DNA of 64,000 nucleotides from Glycomyces fuscus. Lineage in GTDB: Bacteria > Actinomycetota > Actinomycetes > Streptosporangiales > Streptosporangiaceae. How positions within the stretch are numbered: the stretch's first letter is position 1; every line of letters begins with the position of its first letter. The translations under genes were made by a program, and so were the position numbers. The notes under the pieces were generated by a model. It worked only from the letters and a program-made list of their open reading frames with translations, ran no database searches and was not told the DNA's origin. Shown here one piece after another: positions 33,988-42,644 of the stretch. Location of the stretch: contig NYMS01000048.1 in NCBI GenBank assembly GCA_002529455.1, forward strand, positions 372,001-436,000. Reading direction: 5' to 3'.

Positions 33988-34508
33988 GCCGGAACCCCCT
34001 GACGCTGGTCGAGCCAGGTACGGGTGGGGGAGGTCAGTTCGTCCCACTCGCAGGAGCGGGCGGACACGGCGGGGGTGAGGGGGCGGACGACTCCGAAGCG
34101 GGGCGCGGGTTCGCCGAGCAGGTCGCCGCCGGGGTCGTCGGCCCACTGCCGGACCAGGGCGGCGGCGCGTTCCTGGACGAGGGTGAAGGCGCGCCGGACC
34201 TCGTCCGCCTCGCAGGCGGGTTCGGGGCTCCGGGGCGTGGGAACCGGGGACTCGGAGGCGCGCAGGCGCTCGTGCGCGGCGAGGTAGGGGCGGACCAGGG
34301 CCACGTCCTCGGCCGGGAGGGTCTGGCCGGGCGGATCCAGACGGGGAGCCGGGAGCCGGGCGGGAGCGGGCGCGGGGGCGTAGCGGCGGACGCGGGTGGA
34401 GCGGCGGCGGCGACCGGCCACCGCGCAGTGGCGTCCGCAGGGGGCGGAGAGGAGGGCGATCAGCGGGCCGAGGGCACGGCTGAGAAGGGCAGCGCTAAAC
34501 TGGCGCAT
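33984..34508 (-). CDS. Hypothetical protein coupled to the HATPase gene
   Basis: A 174-residue protein I do not recognise. The N-terminus has a weak hydrophobic stretch (about residues 5-22, SAALLSRALGPLIALLSA), followed by a basic Arg/Pro/Ala-rich region and a mostly helical C-terminal half (EVRRAFTLVQERAAALVRQWADDP). Coupling to the HATPase gene by a 4-base overlap is the best clue that they work together. Confidence 0.6.
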   Translation of the reverse strand: MRQFSAALLSRALGPLIALLSAPCGRHCAVAGRRRRSTRVRRYAPAPAPARLPAPRLDPPGQTLPAEDVALVRPYLAAHERLRASESPVPTPRSPEPACEADEVRRAFTLVQERAAALVRQWADDPGGDLLGEPAPRFGVVRPLTPAVSARSCEWDELTSPTRTWLDQRQGVPA

Positions 34509-34672
34509 GCTGGCAATCCTTCTGGCTTAGAGGGATGGGGTTGCTGGCCACGGCCCCGGACGGTATTCAGTCGTCGCGGGGTCATTTGGGTTGTGTGTTC
34601 GAGAGAGAGATTAAGGGGTGGTGGGGGTGGATTGCCAAAATACTGGGGAGTAATGTGGGGTGAAATGAGAAA

Positions 34673-34707
34673 ACGGCCGACCAGAATGCTGGTCGGCCGT
34701 CTTTATG
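34673..34707 (-). terminator. Strong intrinsic terminator of the XRE-DUF397 operon
   Basis: ACGGCCGACCAG (34673-34684) pairs perfectly with CTGGTCGGCCGT (34689-34700) around a four-base loop. On the minus strand the stem is followed by TTTTCTCATTT, 15 bases after the DUF397 stop. Confidence 0.85.
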
Positions 34708-34714
34708 TCCGAAT

Positions 34715-34900
34715 TCAGGGGTTTGTGAGGGTGGTGCAGCGCAGGAACGCCGCCCACGCCTCGGGGGTGTAGTCGATGTGCCCGAGTTCGCGGTTCTGGG
34801 TGTCGCGGACCAGGACCGCCCGTCCCTCGGCCACCTCCACGCAGCTGCCCGATCCGCCGCTGTAGCTGCTCTTGTGCCAGTGGGTCTCATGCTTCGTCAT
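34715..34900 (-). CDS. DUF397 regulatory protein
   Basis: A 61-residue protein matching DUF397: HKSSYSGGSGSCVEVAEG at the start, VLVRDTQNRELG in the middle and PEAWAAFLRCT at the end are the family signatures. DUF397 proteins are encoded next to XRE/DUF5753 regulators and act with them in actinomycete development and antibiotic control. Its start overlaps the XRE gene's end by 14 bases, so the two are cotranscribed. Confidence 0.92.
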   Translation of the reverse strand: MTKHETHWHKSSYSGGSGSCVEVAEGRAVLVRDTQNRELGHIDYTPEAWAAFLRCTTLTNP

Positions 34901-35723
34901 CGAGTTCTTCCTTGACCTTCCTGATCAGATCCCGACTCGCCCGGGGCGACATGGCCTCGGCCTGGAGAACGCCGAAGAGCGTCGCGCAGTGCTGCACCCG
35001 CATCATGTCATCCATGAGTTGCTCGCCCTCCATGTGCTCCGCGGAGGCGACCGTGTGCCTGTCGGGGAACGTGTAGAGCCGGAACGGGCCCGAACCGCCC
35101 GCGTGGCACTCGGTGTCGGCGGGGATGACCTGCAAGCGGATCCTCTCCTCACCGATCAGGTCCAGGACACGGGCGATCTGCTCGCCCAGGACCCTCCTGC
35201 CGCCCCTGACGCTGCGGCGGAGCACCGCCTCCTCCACCACGACCGACACCAGCGGTGCGTCCTCGCCCTTCAGGACCTCCTGGCGCCCCATCCGCAGGGC
35301 GACCATCCGTCCGATCTCCTTCGCGGAGAACCAGGGAACGGTGTCGGCGAGGAGGCCCCTGGTGTAGGACTCGCACTGCACCAGGCCGGGGAAGATCACC
35401 GGCTGGTACTCGCGCAGTTCGATCGCCTCGCGCTCCAGCTGGCCGACCTCGGTGTACCAGGGCGGTAGTGCGTCGGGCGCGTTCGCGGTGTTCCAGGCCT
35501 GCTTTATCGCGCCGGAGGAGCCGAACAGCTCGTCCAGCCTCTCGGCCTGTTCGGCGGGCAGTCTGCGCTTCCCCTGTTCCCAGGAGGACACGGTGGACTG
35601 CACCACCCTCAACGCCTGGGACACCTGCTCCTGCGTCATCCCCACCGAGTTGCGCACGCTGCTGATCCTCTTGCCCAGTTGTCTGCGCCTGGGGTCCACC
35701 CTGCGGCCCACCACGACTCCCAT
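34887..35723 (-). CDS. XRE-family regulator with DUF5753 domain (WhiJ-like)
   Basis: A 278-residue regulator. The N-terminal helix-turn-helix (about residues 17-70) shows LGKRISSVRNSVGMTQEQVSQALRVVQSTVSSWEQGKRRLP. The remainder is DUF5753 (about 95-270) with LREYQPVIFPGLVQCESYTRGLL, VVVEEAVLRR and LQVIPADTECHAGGSGPFRLYTFPD. This is the architecture of WhiJ and its many paralogues, which pair with DUF397 proteins. Either ATG 35723 or ATG 35750 could start it; neither has a strong ribosome-binding site. Confidence 0.9.
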   Translation of the reverse strand: MGVVVGRRVDPRRRQLGKRISSVRNSVGMTQEQVSQALRVVQSTVSSWEQGKRRLPAEQAERLDELFGSSGAIKQAWNTANAPDALPPWYTEVGQLEREAIELREYQPVIFPGLVQCESYTRGLLADTVPWFSAKEIGRMVALRMGRQEVLKGEDAPLVSVVVEEAVLRRSVRGGRRVLGEQIARVLDLIGEERIRLQVIPADTECHAGGSGPFRLYTFPDRHTVASAEHMEGEQLMDDMMRVQHCATLFGVLQAEAMSPRASRDLIRKVKEELDDEA

Positions 35724-35891
35724 GTCCGGGTTATCACCGACAACGCCCATGCAAGCCCAGAGCGCGACCCGATAGAGCGCGCAATGACGAAGTGTGACCC
35801 TTCGGTGATATCCCTGGCGCGCCCGCACTGCCGTTGTCCATGGTGGTGCCACGCGCCACGGAGGGTGCGGCGGTGGGGAAAGGGAATTCAG

Positions 35892-36455
35892 GTGGGATCA
35901 TTGATTCGTATCAACCCCGGTAAAAGCGGTAACAATCGTCATTTCGGCCCTCTGCCCCGACGGGTCACCGACCCCGACGCGCGGGCGCCGATCACGCTGG
36001 GCCGGGTATCGCAACACCACCTGAACCACGCGCTGAGGGTCCCGGGGCGTCCCGAGCAGGCCCGCGTGCTGCGCGGGCGCCTGGGCGCGGTGCTGCCGGG
36101 CCCGCTCGCGGACACGGCCCTGGCCCTGGCCAGCGAGCTGTTCAACAACGCCGTCGCCCACTCGCGCAGCGGGGAGGCGGGCGGCGAGGTCACCGTGGTC
36201 GTGAACCGGTTCCCCGGCCGGGTCCAGATCAAGGTGATCGACCAGGGGCCGCGCGACGCGGACGTCTCCTCGCCGCACCTGCGCCCGGTCGTGCCGGACG
36301 GGATGGTCGGGACGGGTGGGATGGATGTGACAGGCGGGGTGGGCGGGTGGGGCCTGCGCATGGTGGACACCGAGGCCAGCCGGTGGGGCACCCTCCACGA
36401 CGGGGGCCGCACCACGGTGTGGTTCGAGCTGGACCGGCCGCGCGCACGGTCGTGA
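35892..36455 (+). CDS. Second HATPase-domain regulator
   Basis: A GHKL-fold protein of about 187 residues, divergent from the XRE gene. The N box is ALALASELFNNAVAHSRSG, the G1 region is IKVIDQGPRDAD and the G2 region is GGWGLRMVDTEASRWG, all better conserved than in the 33481 protein. HATPase genes beside XRE/DUF397 pairs form a recurrent actinobacterial regulatory set. The GTG at 35892 is a guess; the conserved domain begins near residue 40, so a later start is possible. It overlaps the next gene by four bases. Confidence 0.78.
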   Translation: MGSLIRINPGKSGNNRHFGPLPRRVTDPDARAPITLGRVSQHHLNHALRVPGRPEQARVLRGRLGAVLPGPLADTALALASELFNNAVAHSRSGEAGGEVTVVVNRFPGRVQIKVIDQGPRDADVSSPHLRPVVPDGMVGTGGMDVTGGVGGWGLRMVDTEASRWGTLHDGGRTTVWFELDRPRARS

Positions 36456-36964
36456 GGGGTGCGGCGGTGGGCTGGAACCATGCCGACGACCTGGACCGGT
36501 ACGGGGCCGCGCGCGTGCTCGACCGGTGGTGCGGGCGGCTGTGGACGGTCCTGTGGAGTCCGTCGATGCGGGCCTACGCGGCCTTCCAGCCGGGGCCGGA
36601 GGCGGTGCCGTGGCAGGGCGCGCCCTCCTCGGTGGGGACGGTGGAGCGGTTGCGCCAGGTGGAGCGCGAGGCGGTGGTCGCGGCGGCCGGCGGGTACTGG
36701 AGCTGCCCGGTCGCCGGGTGCGCGTGGTCCTCGATCCACCCGATGCACCACCCGTGCCCGGTGCCCTCCGACGGGGGAGGAGGAACCAGGGTCCCCCGGC
36801 CGCGCCCCGCGAGCGCGGCCGGAGATGAGTACGGAGGGGTCACTCCATCGCGCGGCCCTCGGCCTCTTCCCGGAGCTTCTCGCGGAGCCAGTCGGGGACG
36901 TACTCCTCGTCGCACGGGAAGCAAACCAGGTCGTTGGTGTAGCCGAAGGCGGTGGGGAAGGTGA
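36452..36964 (+). CDS. Hypothetical Cys/His protein coupled to the HATPase gene
   Basis: Up to 170 residues. The N-terminal 115 residues look genuine: Trp-rich (ARVLDRWCGRLWTVLWSP), then a possible zinc site in CPVAGCAWSSIHPMHHPC. GTG at 36452 overlaps the HATPase stop (GTGA), the usual coupling. The last 50 residues are Arg/Pro/Gly-rich and run antisense to the immunity gene remnant, so the natural end may be different. I know no function. Confidence 0.5.
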   Translation: MRGAAVGWNHADDLDRYGAARVLDRWCGRLWTVLWSPSMRAYAAFQPGPEAVPWQGAPSSVGTVERLRQVEREAVVAAAGGYWSCPVAGCAWSSIHPMHHPCPVPSDGGGGTRVPRPRPASAAGDEYGGVTPSRGPRPLPGASRGASRGRTPRRTGSKPGRWCSRRRWGR

Positions 36965-37307
36965 TACCGGGGTCCTCGTCGTAGTTGTAGGTGACGTCGA
37001 ACCTGCCGGGCGGGGTGATGACGTACTCGAAGGAGAACCAGGTGCCCCTGCCCTCCTGGTACATCCCCGCCCTGAGGCCGTCGATCATCAGCCCCATGCC
37101 GACGGGAGGGAATCCCCGGCGACTGGTACCGTCCCCGAACTCGACGATGAGTTCGCTGCTTCCGTGCTCGATGAGGGTCTGAACCCGGTAGGTCAGGCTC
37201 TTCCACCCTTCGGGGGCCTCGTCGAGGACGCGCATGCCGATCTGCGTGAGGATTCCCTGCTGCTACTCCGGGGTGAGACCACCCTTCCTGGTATAGGGGC
37301 TGAGCAT
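36840..37307 (-). pseudogene. YezG/DUF600-type immunity gene interrupted by an amber codon
   Basis: An intact-looking 131-residue frame starts at ATG 37235, but the same frame continues 24 codons upstream to ATG 37307, which has a GAGG site. The added residues (MLSPYTRKGGLTPE, stop, QQGILTQIG) run smoothly into MRVLDEAPEGWKSLTYRV, as an N-terminal helix of the YezG immunity family should. The only interruption is TAG at 37265-37263. The rest (VEFGDGTSRRGFPP, WFSFEYVITPPGRFDVTYNYDEDP, CDEEYVPDWLREKL) is complete. Either the gene is disabled, or a truncated protein is made from 37235. It lies downstream of a toxin and Imm49 gene on the same strand. Confidence 0.75.
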
Positions 37308-37405
37308 CGGGGCCTCGATTCCGTGGTTGTCATGACGTCGGTGTGTGAGGGCAACGCCGAGATCCGGACACCGGATGTGTCACCACGCTTCCGCCGCGAC
37401 GCGCA

Positions 37406-37450
37406 CCGGTGGCGAGGCCGGTAACCCCAGAGGGCTGGCATCGCCACCGG
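37406..37450 (-). terminator. Inverted repeat after the Imm49 gene
   Basis: CCGGTGGCGA (37406-37415) and TCGCCACCGG (37441-37450) are perfect complements separated by 25 bases, just past the Imm49 stop on the minus strand. Confidence 0.4.
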
Positions 37451-37493
37451 CACGGAGGAGGTGTCGCGGCGCCCCGGGCCCTGCCGTAGGGCA

Positions 37494-38375
37494 CTAGACG
37501 GGGAACTCGCCGTACCAGGAGCGCTGTACGAGGTGCTTGGGCAGGTACTCCGACTCCACGTCGAGGGAGAAGTCGCCTCGCTGGGACTTGTCGTAGGCCA
37601 GGCAGGCCCACGCCAGCAGACTCAGCGGGACGATGCCCCGTACCCCGGGCGGGGCGTCCTCCCTGGTGTGGTAGTGCTTGAAGCTCTTCAGGCCGAAGAC
37701 GAGGGCCTCGTTGAACTTGGTGGAGTCGCCCATCAGCAGACGGCGGAAGACCTCCATCTTCGGGAAGACCAGCAGATCGAGGCTCTCACCCCCGAAGGCG
37801 CCGCTTCGGGGAGAGGACTGTTCCATGGCCGATCGCAGCTCACCCACCAGGTTGTCGGTGCCGTTGACGTAGGCCTGGAGAGCGGCGATCCAGTGGTAGG
37901 TGTACTCGTTGTACCGCACCTTCCCGCCCGCGGCCGCGCGGCGCAGGTGTTCCACGGGAACGCGGCACAGGGCGTCGGCGCGGGCGTTGTCGCGGCAGAC
38001 GACCGCCAGGTAGAAGGCCGTCTCCCAGGTGGAGGGATCGGCGCAGTGGAGCATCCCGGGGGCTTTCAGGGTGTGGGTCTGCTGGTCGATCAGATACTCG
38101 ACCTGCGTCCCCTTCTCCGCCTCGGAGACGGCGAACACCGCGTTGTAGTACTGCATGGCGGTGGTCCACGCCTCCCAGGTCTCCAGCTTCGCGGCCTCGG
38201 TGTCCAGCAGAAGGCCCAGTTCCGCGCCGGAGTAGATCGGCGACAGATAGACGTCCGCGTTGACGGGCTCCATCACCAGGGTGCGGACCATTTTCTTCCG
38301 CCGTTCGGCCTGGTAGTCGAGCTCCTCCTGATCGACGCCGTGGTTCATGTCGTGGCGGGGCACGTAGGTGGTCAT
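37494..38375 (-). CDS. Imm49-family immunity protein
   Basis: A 293-residue, mostly helical cytoplasmic protein resembling the Imm49 immunity family of polymorphic-toxin systems. Visible blocks are ETAFYLAVVCRDNARADALCRVPVEHLR, YHWIAALQAYVNG and the C-terminal GIVPLSLLAWACLAYDKSQRGDFSLDVESEYLPKHLVQ. Its ATG overlaps the toxin stop by four bases (ATGA), which is the strongest evidence that it is the cognate immunity protein: it would bind and neutralise the toxin's C-terminal nuclease domain in the producing cell and its kin. Confidence 0.85.
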   Translation of the reverse strand: MTTYVPRHDMNHGVDQEELDYQAERRKKMVRTLVMEPVNADVYLSPIYSGAELGLLLDTEAAKLETWEAWTTAMQYYNAVFAVSEAEKGTQVEYLIDQQTHTLKAPGMLHCADPSTWETAFYLAVVCRDNARADALCRVPVEHLRRAAAGGKVRYNEYTYHWIAALQAYVNGTDNLVGELRSAMEQSSPRSGAFGGESLDLLVFPKMEVFRRLLMGDSTKFNEALVFGLKSFKHYHTREDAPPGVRGIVPLSLLAWACLAYDKSQRGDFSLDVESEYLPKHLVQRSWYGEFPV

Positions 38376-41300
38376 GAGGCCTTCTCTGACAGGTCGAAGA
38401 TCCGGTGGTCGTATCCGTTGGCAGTGGACTCCCCGGTCCACTCACGCTCGCCTTTCTCATTTTGCTGGTAGGAGTCCACTGGGTCGCCCTTGAAGACCGA
38501 GTAGACCACCCGTCCCTGGAGGAGCTTGTCCCGGATTTCTTCCGCGAGACGTGCCTCCGCGCGGTTCCCCTGGATCTGCCCCCGTTCCTCCATCTTCTTG
38601 AGGATGTCCTCCAGGTAGGCTCGCGTGCCCTGGCTTACCAGACGGGGGTCCTCGCCGGGCACCTTGATCTCGCGCTCGCCGAGTTCGGTTCTGGTGCTGC
38701 TCTTGGCCTCGACGATGACGAAGTCGCCGTCCACGGTGCGGTAGATCTGGTCGAACTGGTGGTTCCCGTTCCCCGGGGCGAACGGCGAGGGGGCGATTTC
38801 CGTCGCGCCCTCGAGGTTCGGCCTCAGCTCGACCAGCTTGGGCTCACCGTTCTCGTAGATGGTGTTGCCGCTGGAGTCGACATCGTGCGCCATCACCGGG
38901 TTGCCGTCGTTATCCCTGATGACGTCGCCGTTGAACTCGAACCTCGCGCCGATACGGGCGGTCTCCTCACCGAAGGTCTCGGAGAGCGTGGTGGCCTCGG
39001 TGTGCGTGTTCCGGTAGTCCGCCTTGGCCTGTTCCACCAGAGGGTGGTTGGGGCCGCCCTCCTTGAACTTGCCGTGCAGCTTCTCCATCGCGTCCAGGTG
39101 CTTCTTGGCCTCGATGTCCTTGATGATGGCCGCCCGGCGATCTTCCGCCAGGCCGTCGAGCCCGCCCAGTTCGGTCCTGAGACGCTCGCGCCGAGCGATC
39201 TCCGTCTCGGTCCTCGCCGCCTCGTCGGCCGAGAGGTTGTCCGCCCTCTCCGGCATGAAGTCGGGGTCGTCGAGGCGGATCTCGGTCCTGTCACCCAAGT
39301 AGTCCGGGGCCTCTGCGGGCTTCAGCGGAACCCAGTCACCGTTGTCGGCCCGACTGATCCTGGGGAGTTCCCAGTTCTCCGTGCCGACCACGGTGTCAGC
39401 GCGCTTCCGGTGGCCGTTGTTCTCCTTGTAGAACTCCCGGTAGAAGTCGTTGTACTTCCGGTCGCCCTGACGCTCGTTGAGGAGTCGCCGGAGGTCGTCG
39501 AAGAACCGCTGCTGGTTGGCGGGATCGTTCCTGTCCCCCCACGAGTGGTTCCTGAACTCCTCGGCGTTCGTCGGGCCGTTGCCCTCCCCGCCGTCGTCGC
39601 CGCCCCGGCCGCCGGAGGCCCCGTCCCCGTTGGGCACGGGGGTTCCCGGGACGCCCGGCCGGTCGCCTCCGCCCTCACCGCCCGTACCGGTGCCGCCGTC
39701 GCCGGGCCGGTCCAGGACGTCCGTGCCGCCACGGGAGTTCCCGTCGATGTCCAGCGGGTCACCGCCGTCACCGCTCCGGTTGGTGGCCTCCGGCATGGTG
39801 TTGCTCATCTGCGGGCCATCGGCGTCGAACCGGTCGCCGAAGTCCACGTCGAACCCGTTGCCGAGGTCGTCGAGGCCCGCGACGTCGATGACGCTGTGGT
39901 CGCCGATGACCGTGTCGGGGCGGGGACGGGGCGCATCGGCCTGGGCGTCCAACGTGTCGTTGTTCCCCCCGCCGACGAGGGCGGGCACCCTCCCCGAGTC
40001 CGGGCCGTCCGGGGACTGGCCGGCCTCCCACGCCGGGTAGTCCGAGGCGTGCGCGTTCATGTCGTTGAACACCGCCTCCAGGGACGGGTCCAGGTCCTCC
40101 AGCCCGGTCTGCCCGGGACGGTTCGGCCGCGGCGCGCCGGCGTCGCCGCCCTGCTCGCCGAGGACCCTGCGCCCGAGGTCGCCCAGCTCGGCGGCGTCCG
40201 GGCGGGAGGCCAGCAGCTCCAGGAGCTCCTGGGCGTCGTCGAGCTGCCGCGTGGTCGGGTTCACCGCGGGACGGCCGTCGGCGGGGTCGTCCCCGTCGCC
40301 GTGGTGGTTGGCGGCGCGCTGGGCGTTGGAGCCCTCGGTGTCGTTCCCGCCGCTCCCGGAGCCGTTGCCGGACCCGCCCGTGTCGCCCCCGCCGCCGAAG
40401 AGGCCCCCGCCCGTGAACCTGCTCAGCAGGTTCTGCATCTGCGACAGCTGGGAGGAGCTGAAGGAGCCCTCGCGGAACCGGCCCAGGTCGATGTTCAGGT
40501 CGGCCAGGGAGACGTTGCCGAACCGGGGCAGGCTCAGGTTGATCCTGCTCATGTCCGGCACGTCCACGTCGGGGACGCTCGGCCCGTCCCCGCCCATCCT
40601 GTTGAGCATGGCCGAACCGCGCCAGGCCATCAGCGGCACGCCCACGACGGCGCCCACGCCGGTCGCGGTCAGGAGGGCGCCGCCGACGGTCGCGCCGATG
40701 TTGAGCAGGGCGGTCCCGATGACGTAGCCGGGCCGCTCGCTCCACTCCTCCCAGGGCACCACCGCGTGCGCGGCGTCCTTCCAGGCGTTGCCGACGGTGT
40801 CCCAGCCCGACCAGCCCCAGCTGTCGTTCTCGGAGTCGTACATGCCCGCCAGAGACGCCAGCGACTGGAGGTTGCCCTCGTGGTACTCCCACATGGCGTC
40901 GCCCCAGGACATCTCGAACCAGCCCTCGGAGCTGTACATGCCGGTGATCCCGCCGACGTCCTCGGCGATCCCCACGAAGAAGTCGCCCACCGCGGCCCCA
41001 GCGTCGACCCACCAGCCGTGGTCGGTCTCCATGGGACCGCCCCAGGCCATGGCGACGTCGCCGAGGTAGCCGTCGTAGCCGTGCTCGAACTCGCCAGGCG
41101 CGGACTGTCCGTCGCCGTCGCCCGCGACGAAGTTGGTGCGCCTGGGGATGTCGGCGTTGATGGCGTTGGCGCAGGCGCGCTCGGCCTCCTCGTACTCCCG
41201 CCGCAGCGCGTCCGCGCGGTCGAGCAGCGCCTGGTGCTCCCCGACCTTGTCGCTCTCGCGGCCCAGCAGGCTGTCGATGAACCCGTCGGCCTCGCGCCAG

Positions 41301-41674
41301 TCCTCGTCTCCCTCGATGGAGTTGAGGAAGGCGTAGGAGTCGCTCTTGAGCGTGGTCCACTTGCCCTTGATGTCCCGGACCGCCTCGGCGAAGGTCTCCA
41401 GGGCGGTCGCGGCCTTGTCGAAGGAGGTCTCCACCTTGTCGCCGTCGGTCGCGACCGGGTCGACCACCGCGTACAGGGTCTCGGCCTCGGGAGCGGAGTA
41501 GCAGGAGGACAGGCCGGCCCAGGCGCCCTTGATGTCGCTTCCGAGCCCGGCCACCGTGGCCCCCGCGCGCCGCAGGTCCCCCGCCTGCCTCTCCAGGGTG
41601 GCGGGGCTGGCGGTGGGGATCGGGAATGCTCCGGGGTTGATCAGGCCGCCCGTGGGCGTGCACATCTCGGTCAA
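38372..41674 (-). CDS. Large polymorphic toxin: WXG-type N-terminus, restriction-endonuclease-fold C-terminus
   Basis: An 1100-residue protein. Residues 1-175 are helical with a WxG turn (WAG, 52-54), as in ESX/type VII secretion substrates. Residues 317-350 are hydrophobic and may insert in a membrane. Residues 400-740 are a long Gly/Asp/Asn/Pro-rich disordered stalk. Residues 740-930 are charged coiled helices. The C-terminal 140 residues show a PD-(D/E)xK nuclease pattern: D975 in HQFDQIYR, E989 and K991 in VIVEAKSS, and Q1015 in SQGTRAYLEDIL. It is therefore a likely secreted DNase. The TTG start at 41674 follows GGAGG by seven bases. Its stop overlaps the Imm49 gene. Confidence 0.88.
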   Translation of the reverse strand: MTEMCTPTGGLINPGAFPIPTASPATLERQAGDLRRAGATVAGLGSDIKGAWAGLSSCYSAPEAETLYAVVDPVATDGDKVETSFDKAATALETFAEAVRDIKGKWTTLKSDSYAFLNSIEGDEDWREADGFIDSLLGRESDKVGEHQALLDRADALRREYEEAERACANAINADIPRRTNFVAGDGDGQSAPGEFEHGYDGYLGDVAMAWGGPMETDHGWWVDAGAAVGDFFVGIAEDVGGITGMYSSEGWFEMSWGDAMWEYHEGNLQSLASLAGMYDSENDSWGWSGWDTVGNAWKDAAHAVVPWEEWSERPGYVIGTALLNIGATVGGALLTATGVGAVVGVPLMAWRGSAMLNRMGGDGPSVPDVDVPDMSRINLSLPRFGNVSLADLNIDLGRFREGSFSSSQLSQMQNLLSRFTGGGLFGGGGDTGGSGNGSGSGGNDTEGSNAQRAANHHGDGDDPADGRPAVNPTTRQLDDAQELLELLASRPDAAELGDLGRRVLGEQGGDAGAPRPNRPGQTGLEDLDPSLEAVFNDMNAHASDYPAWEAGQSPDGPDSGRVPALVGGGNNDTLDAQADAPRPRPDTVIGDHSVIDVAGLDDLGNGFDVDFGDRFDADGPQMSNTMPEATNRSGDGGDPLDIDGNSRGGTDVLDRPGDGGTGTGGEGGGDRPGVPGTPVPNGDGASGGRGGDDGGEGNGPTNAEEFRNHSWGDRNDPANQQRFFDDLRRLLNERQGDRKYNDFYREFYKENNGHRKRADTVVGTENWELPRISRADNGDWVPLKPAEAPDYLGDRTEIRLDDPDFMPERADNLSADEAARTETEIARRERLRTELGGLDGLAEDRRAAIIKDIEAKKHLDAMEKLHGKFKEGGPNHPLVEQAKADYRNTHTEATTLSETFGEETARIGARFEFNGDVIRDNDGNPVMAHDVDSSGNTIYENGEPKLVELRPNLEGATEIAPSPFAPGNGNHQFDQIYRTVDGDFVIVEAKSSTRTELGEREIKVPGEDPRLVSQGTRAYLEDILKKMEERGQIQGNRAEARLAEEIRDKLLQGRVVYSVFKGDPVDSYQQNEKGEREWTGESTANGYDHRIFDLSEKAS

Positions 41675-41792
41675 GGGGGTGCCTCCGTCTGTGAGCTGAG
41701 GGAAGGAACGCGGCGGAGGTCCTCGGGGGCTCGGGGGACCGCGGTCAGGAGGGAGGGGGAACGGGGCCGGAGGAGGAGTCCGGCGGGGGCCG

Positions 41793-42164
41793 CTACACGG
41801 GCACGTAGGGCCCGTACTGCTGGGGAGGCTCGGGCTCGGGGACCACGCCCGCGTTCGCCTGCGCCTCGGCCGCCATGTCCAGGTTGCCGTTGAAGTAGTG
41901 CGTGGTGGCCTCGCTGGCCCCGGTGATGGCGCTCACGGTCAGTCCGGCCATGTCGCCCATGAGGCCGAAGTTGTGCTCGGCGAACTCGCCCAGCGCGACG
42001 CTGACGGGAGTGCTGTTCGCCTCCGTGCTGATCGCCGTGATCAGGTTCTCGGCGGAGGTCATGGAGCCGACGAGGCCCTCGCTGCCGCCCTCCTCGCCGA
42101 TGTAGCCGGCGACGCTGGTCAGCACGGCGCCCACATCGGCGGGCTGGATGTTCCACTTGGACAT
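41793..42164 (-). CDS. DUF6507-like small helical protein (WXG100-style partner)
   Basis: A 123-residue protein starting MSKWNIQPADVGAVLTSVAGYIGEE, which resembles DUF6507 proteins encoded beside WXG100-type toxins. It is predicted to be two long helices with a short loop, ending in a Pro-rich tail (PEPEPPQQYGPYVPV). Such partners are thought to pair with the toxin's N-terminal helical domain for type VII secretion; that is inference here. The ATG has a GAGGAG site. It is second of five genes on the minus strand. Confidence 0.75.
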   Translation of the reverse strand: MSKWNIQPADVGAVLTSVAGYIGEEGGSEGLVGSMTSAENLITAISTEANSTPVSVALGEFAEHNFGLMGDMAGLTVSAITGASEATTHYFNGNLDMAAEAQANAGVVPEPEPPQQYGPYVPV

Positions 42165-42178
42165 CGGACACTCTCCTC

Positions 42179-42478
42179 TCAGGGGGCTTCAGGAGTCGCT
42201 GGGGCGGGGCGCGAGAAGGCGCCCGCGCGGAAGTTCGCGGGCGGCACCGCGTCCGGGGTCGCGGAGCACTCCCGGTGCTGGACGGCCTGGATCTGCTCGT
42301 TGAGCATGCCCAGGGACGCGTGCAGGGTGGCGAGGTCGTCCCGGACCCGGGAGCGCATCCGGGCGGAGGCCAGGAGGAGCCTGGGGTGGACGCCGCGCAC
42401 GGTCCCCTCCGCGGGGGCCGGGGGGCCGCCGTCGGCGACGGCCTGCTCGTCGCTCGGTTCCACCAGGTCGAACTTCAC
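42179..42478 (-). CDS. Small hypothetical protein, first gene of the toxin locus
   Basis: A 99-residue protein of unknown function. It has a central helix ([34 protein letters not shown]) typical of small helical secretion partners or chaperones, and Pro/Ala-rich ends. The GTG at 42478 is chosen for its very strong GAGGAGGAG site. Only 14 bases separate it from the DUF6507-like gene, so they are cotranscribed. Confidence 0.65.
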   Translation of the reverse strand: MKFDLVEPSDEQAVADGGPPAPAEGTVRGVHPRLLLASARMRSRVRDDLATLHASLGMLNEQIQAVQHRECSATPDAVPPANFRAGAFSRPAPATPEAP

Positions 42479-42644
42479 GTACTCCTCCTCTCGGCCGGGC
42501 CTGTCCGTCCGTTGTGACGTCCGGAGGCCCTCGGTGGTTCGGGAAACCTCGTGCACACCTTATTCTCGCGCGCGGGGGGCGGTCTGCCCAGGGGTTATCC
42601 GCCCCGCGACGGCACGCGGGGTCGGGGTGCTCGGGGCGCACCCT

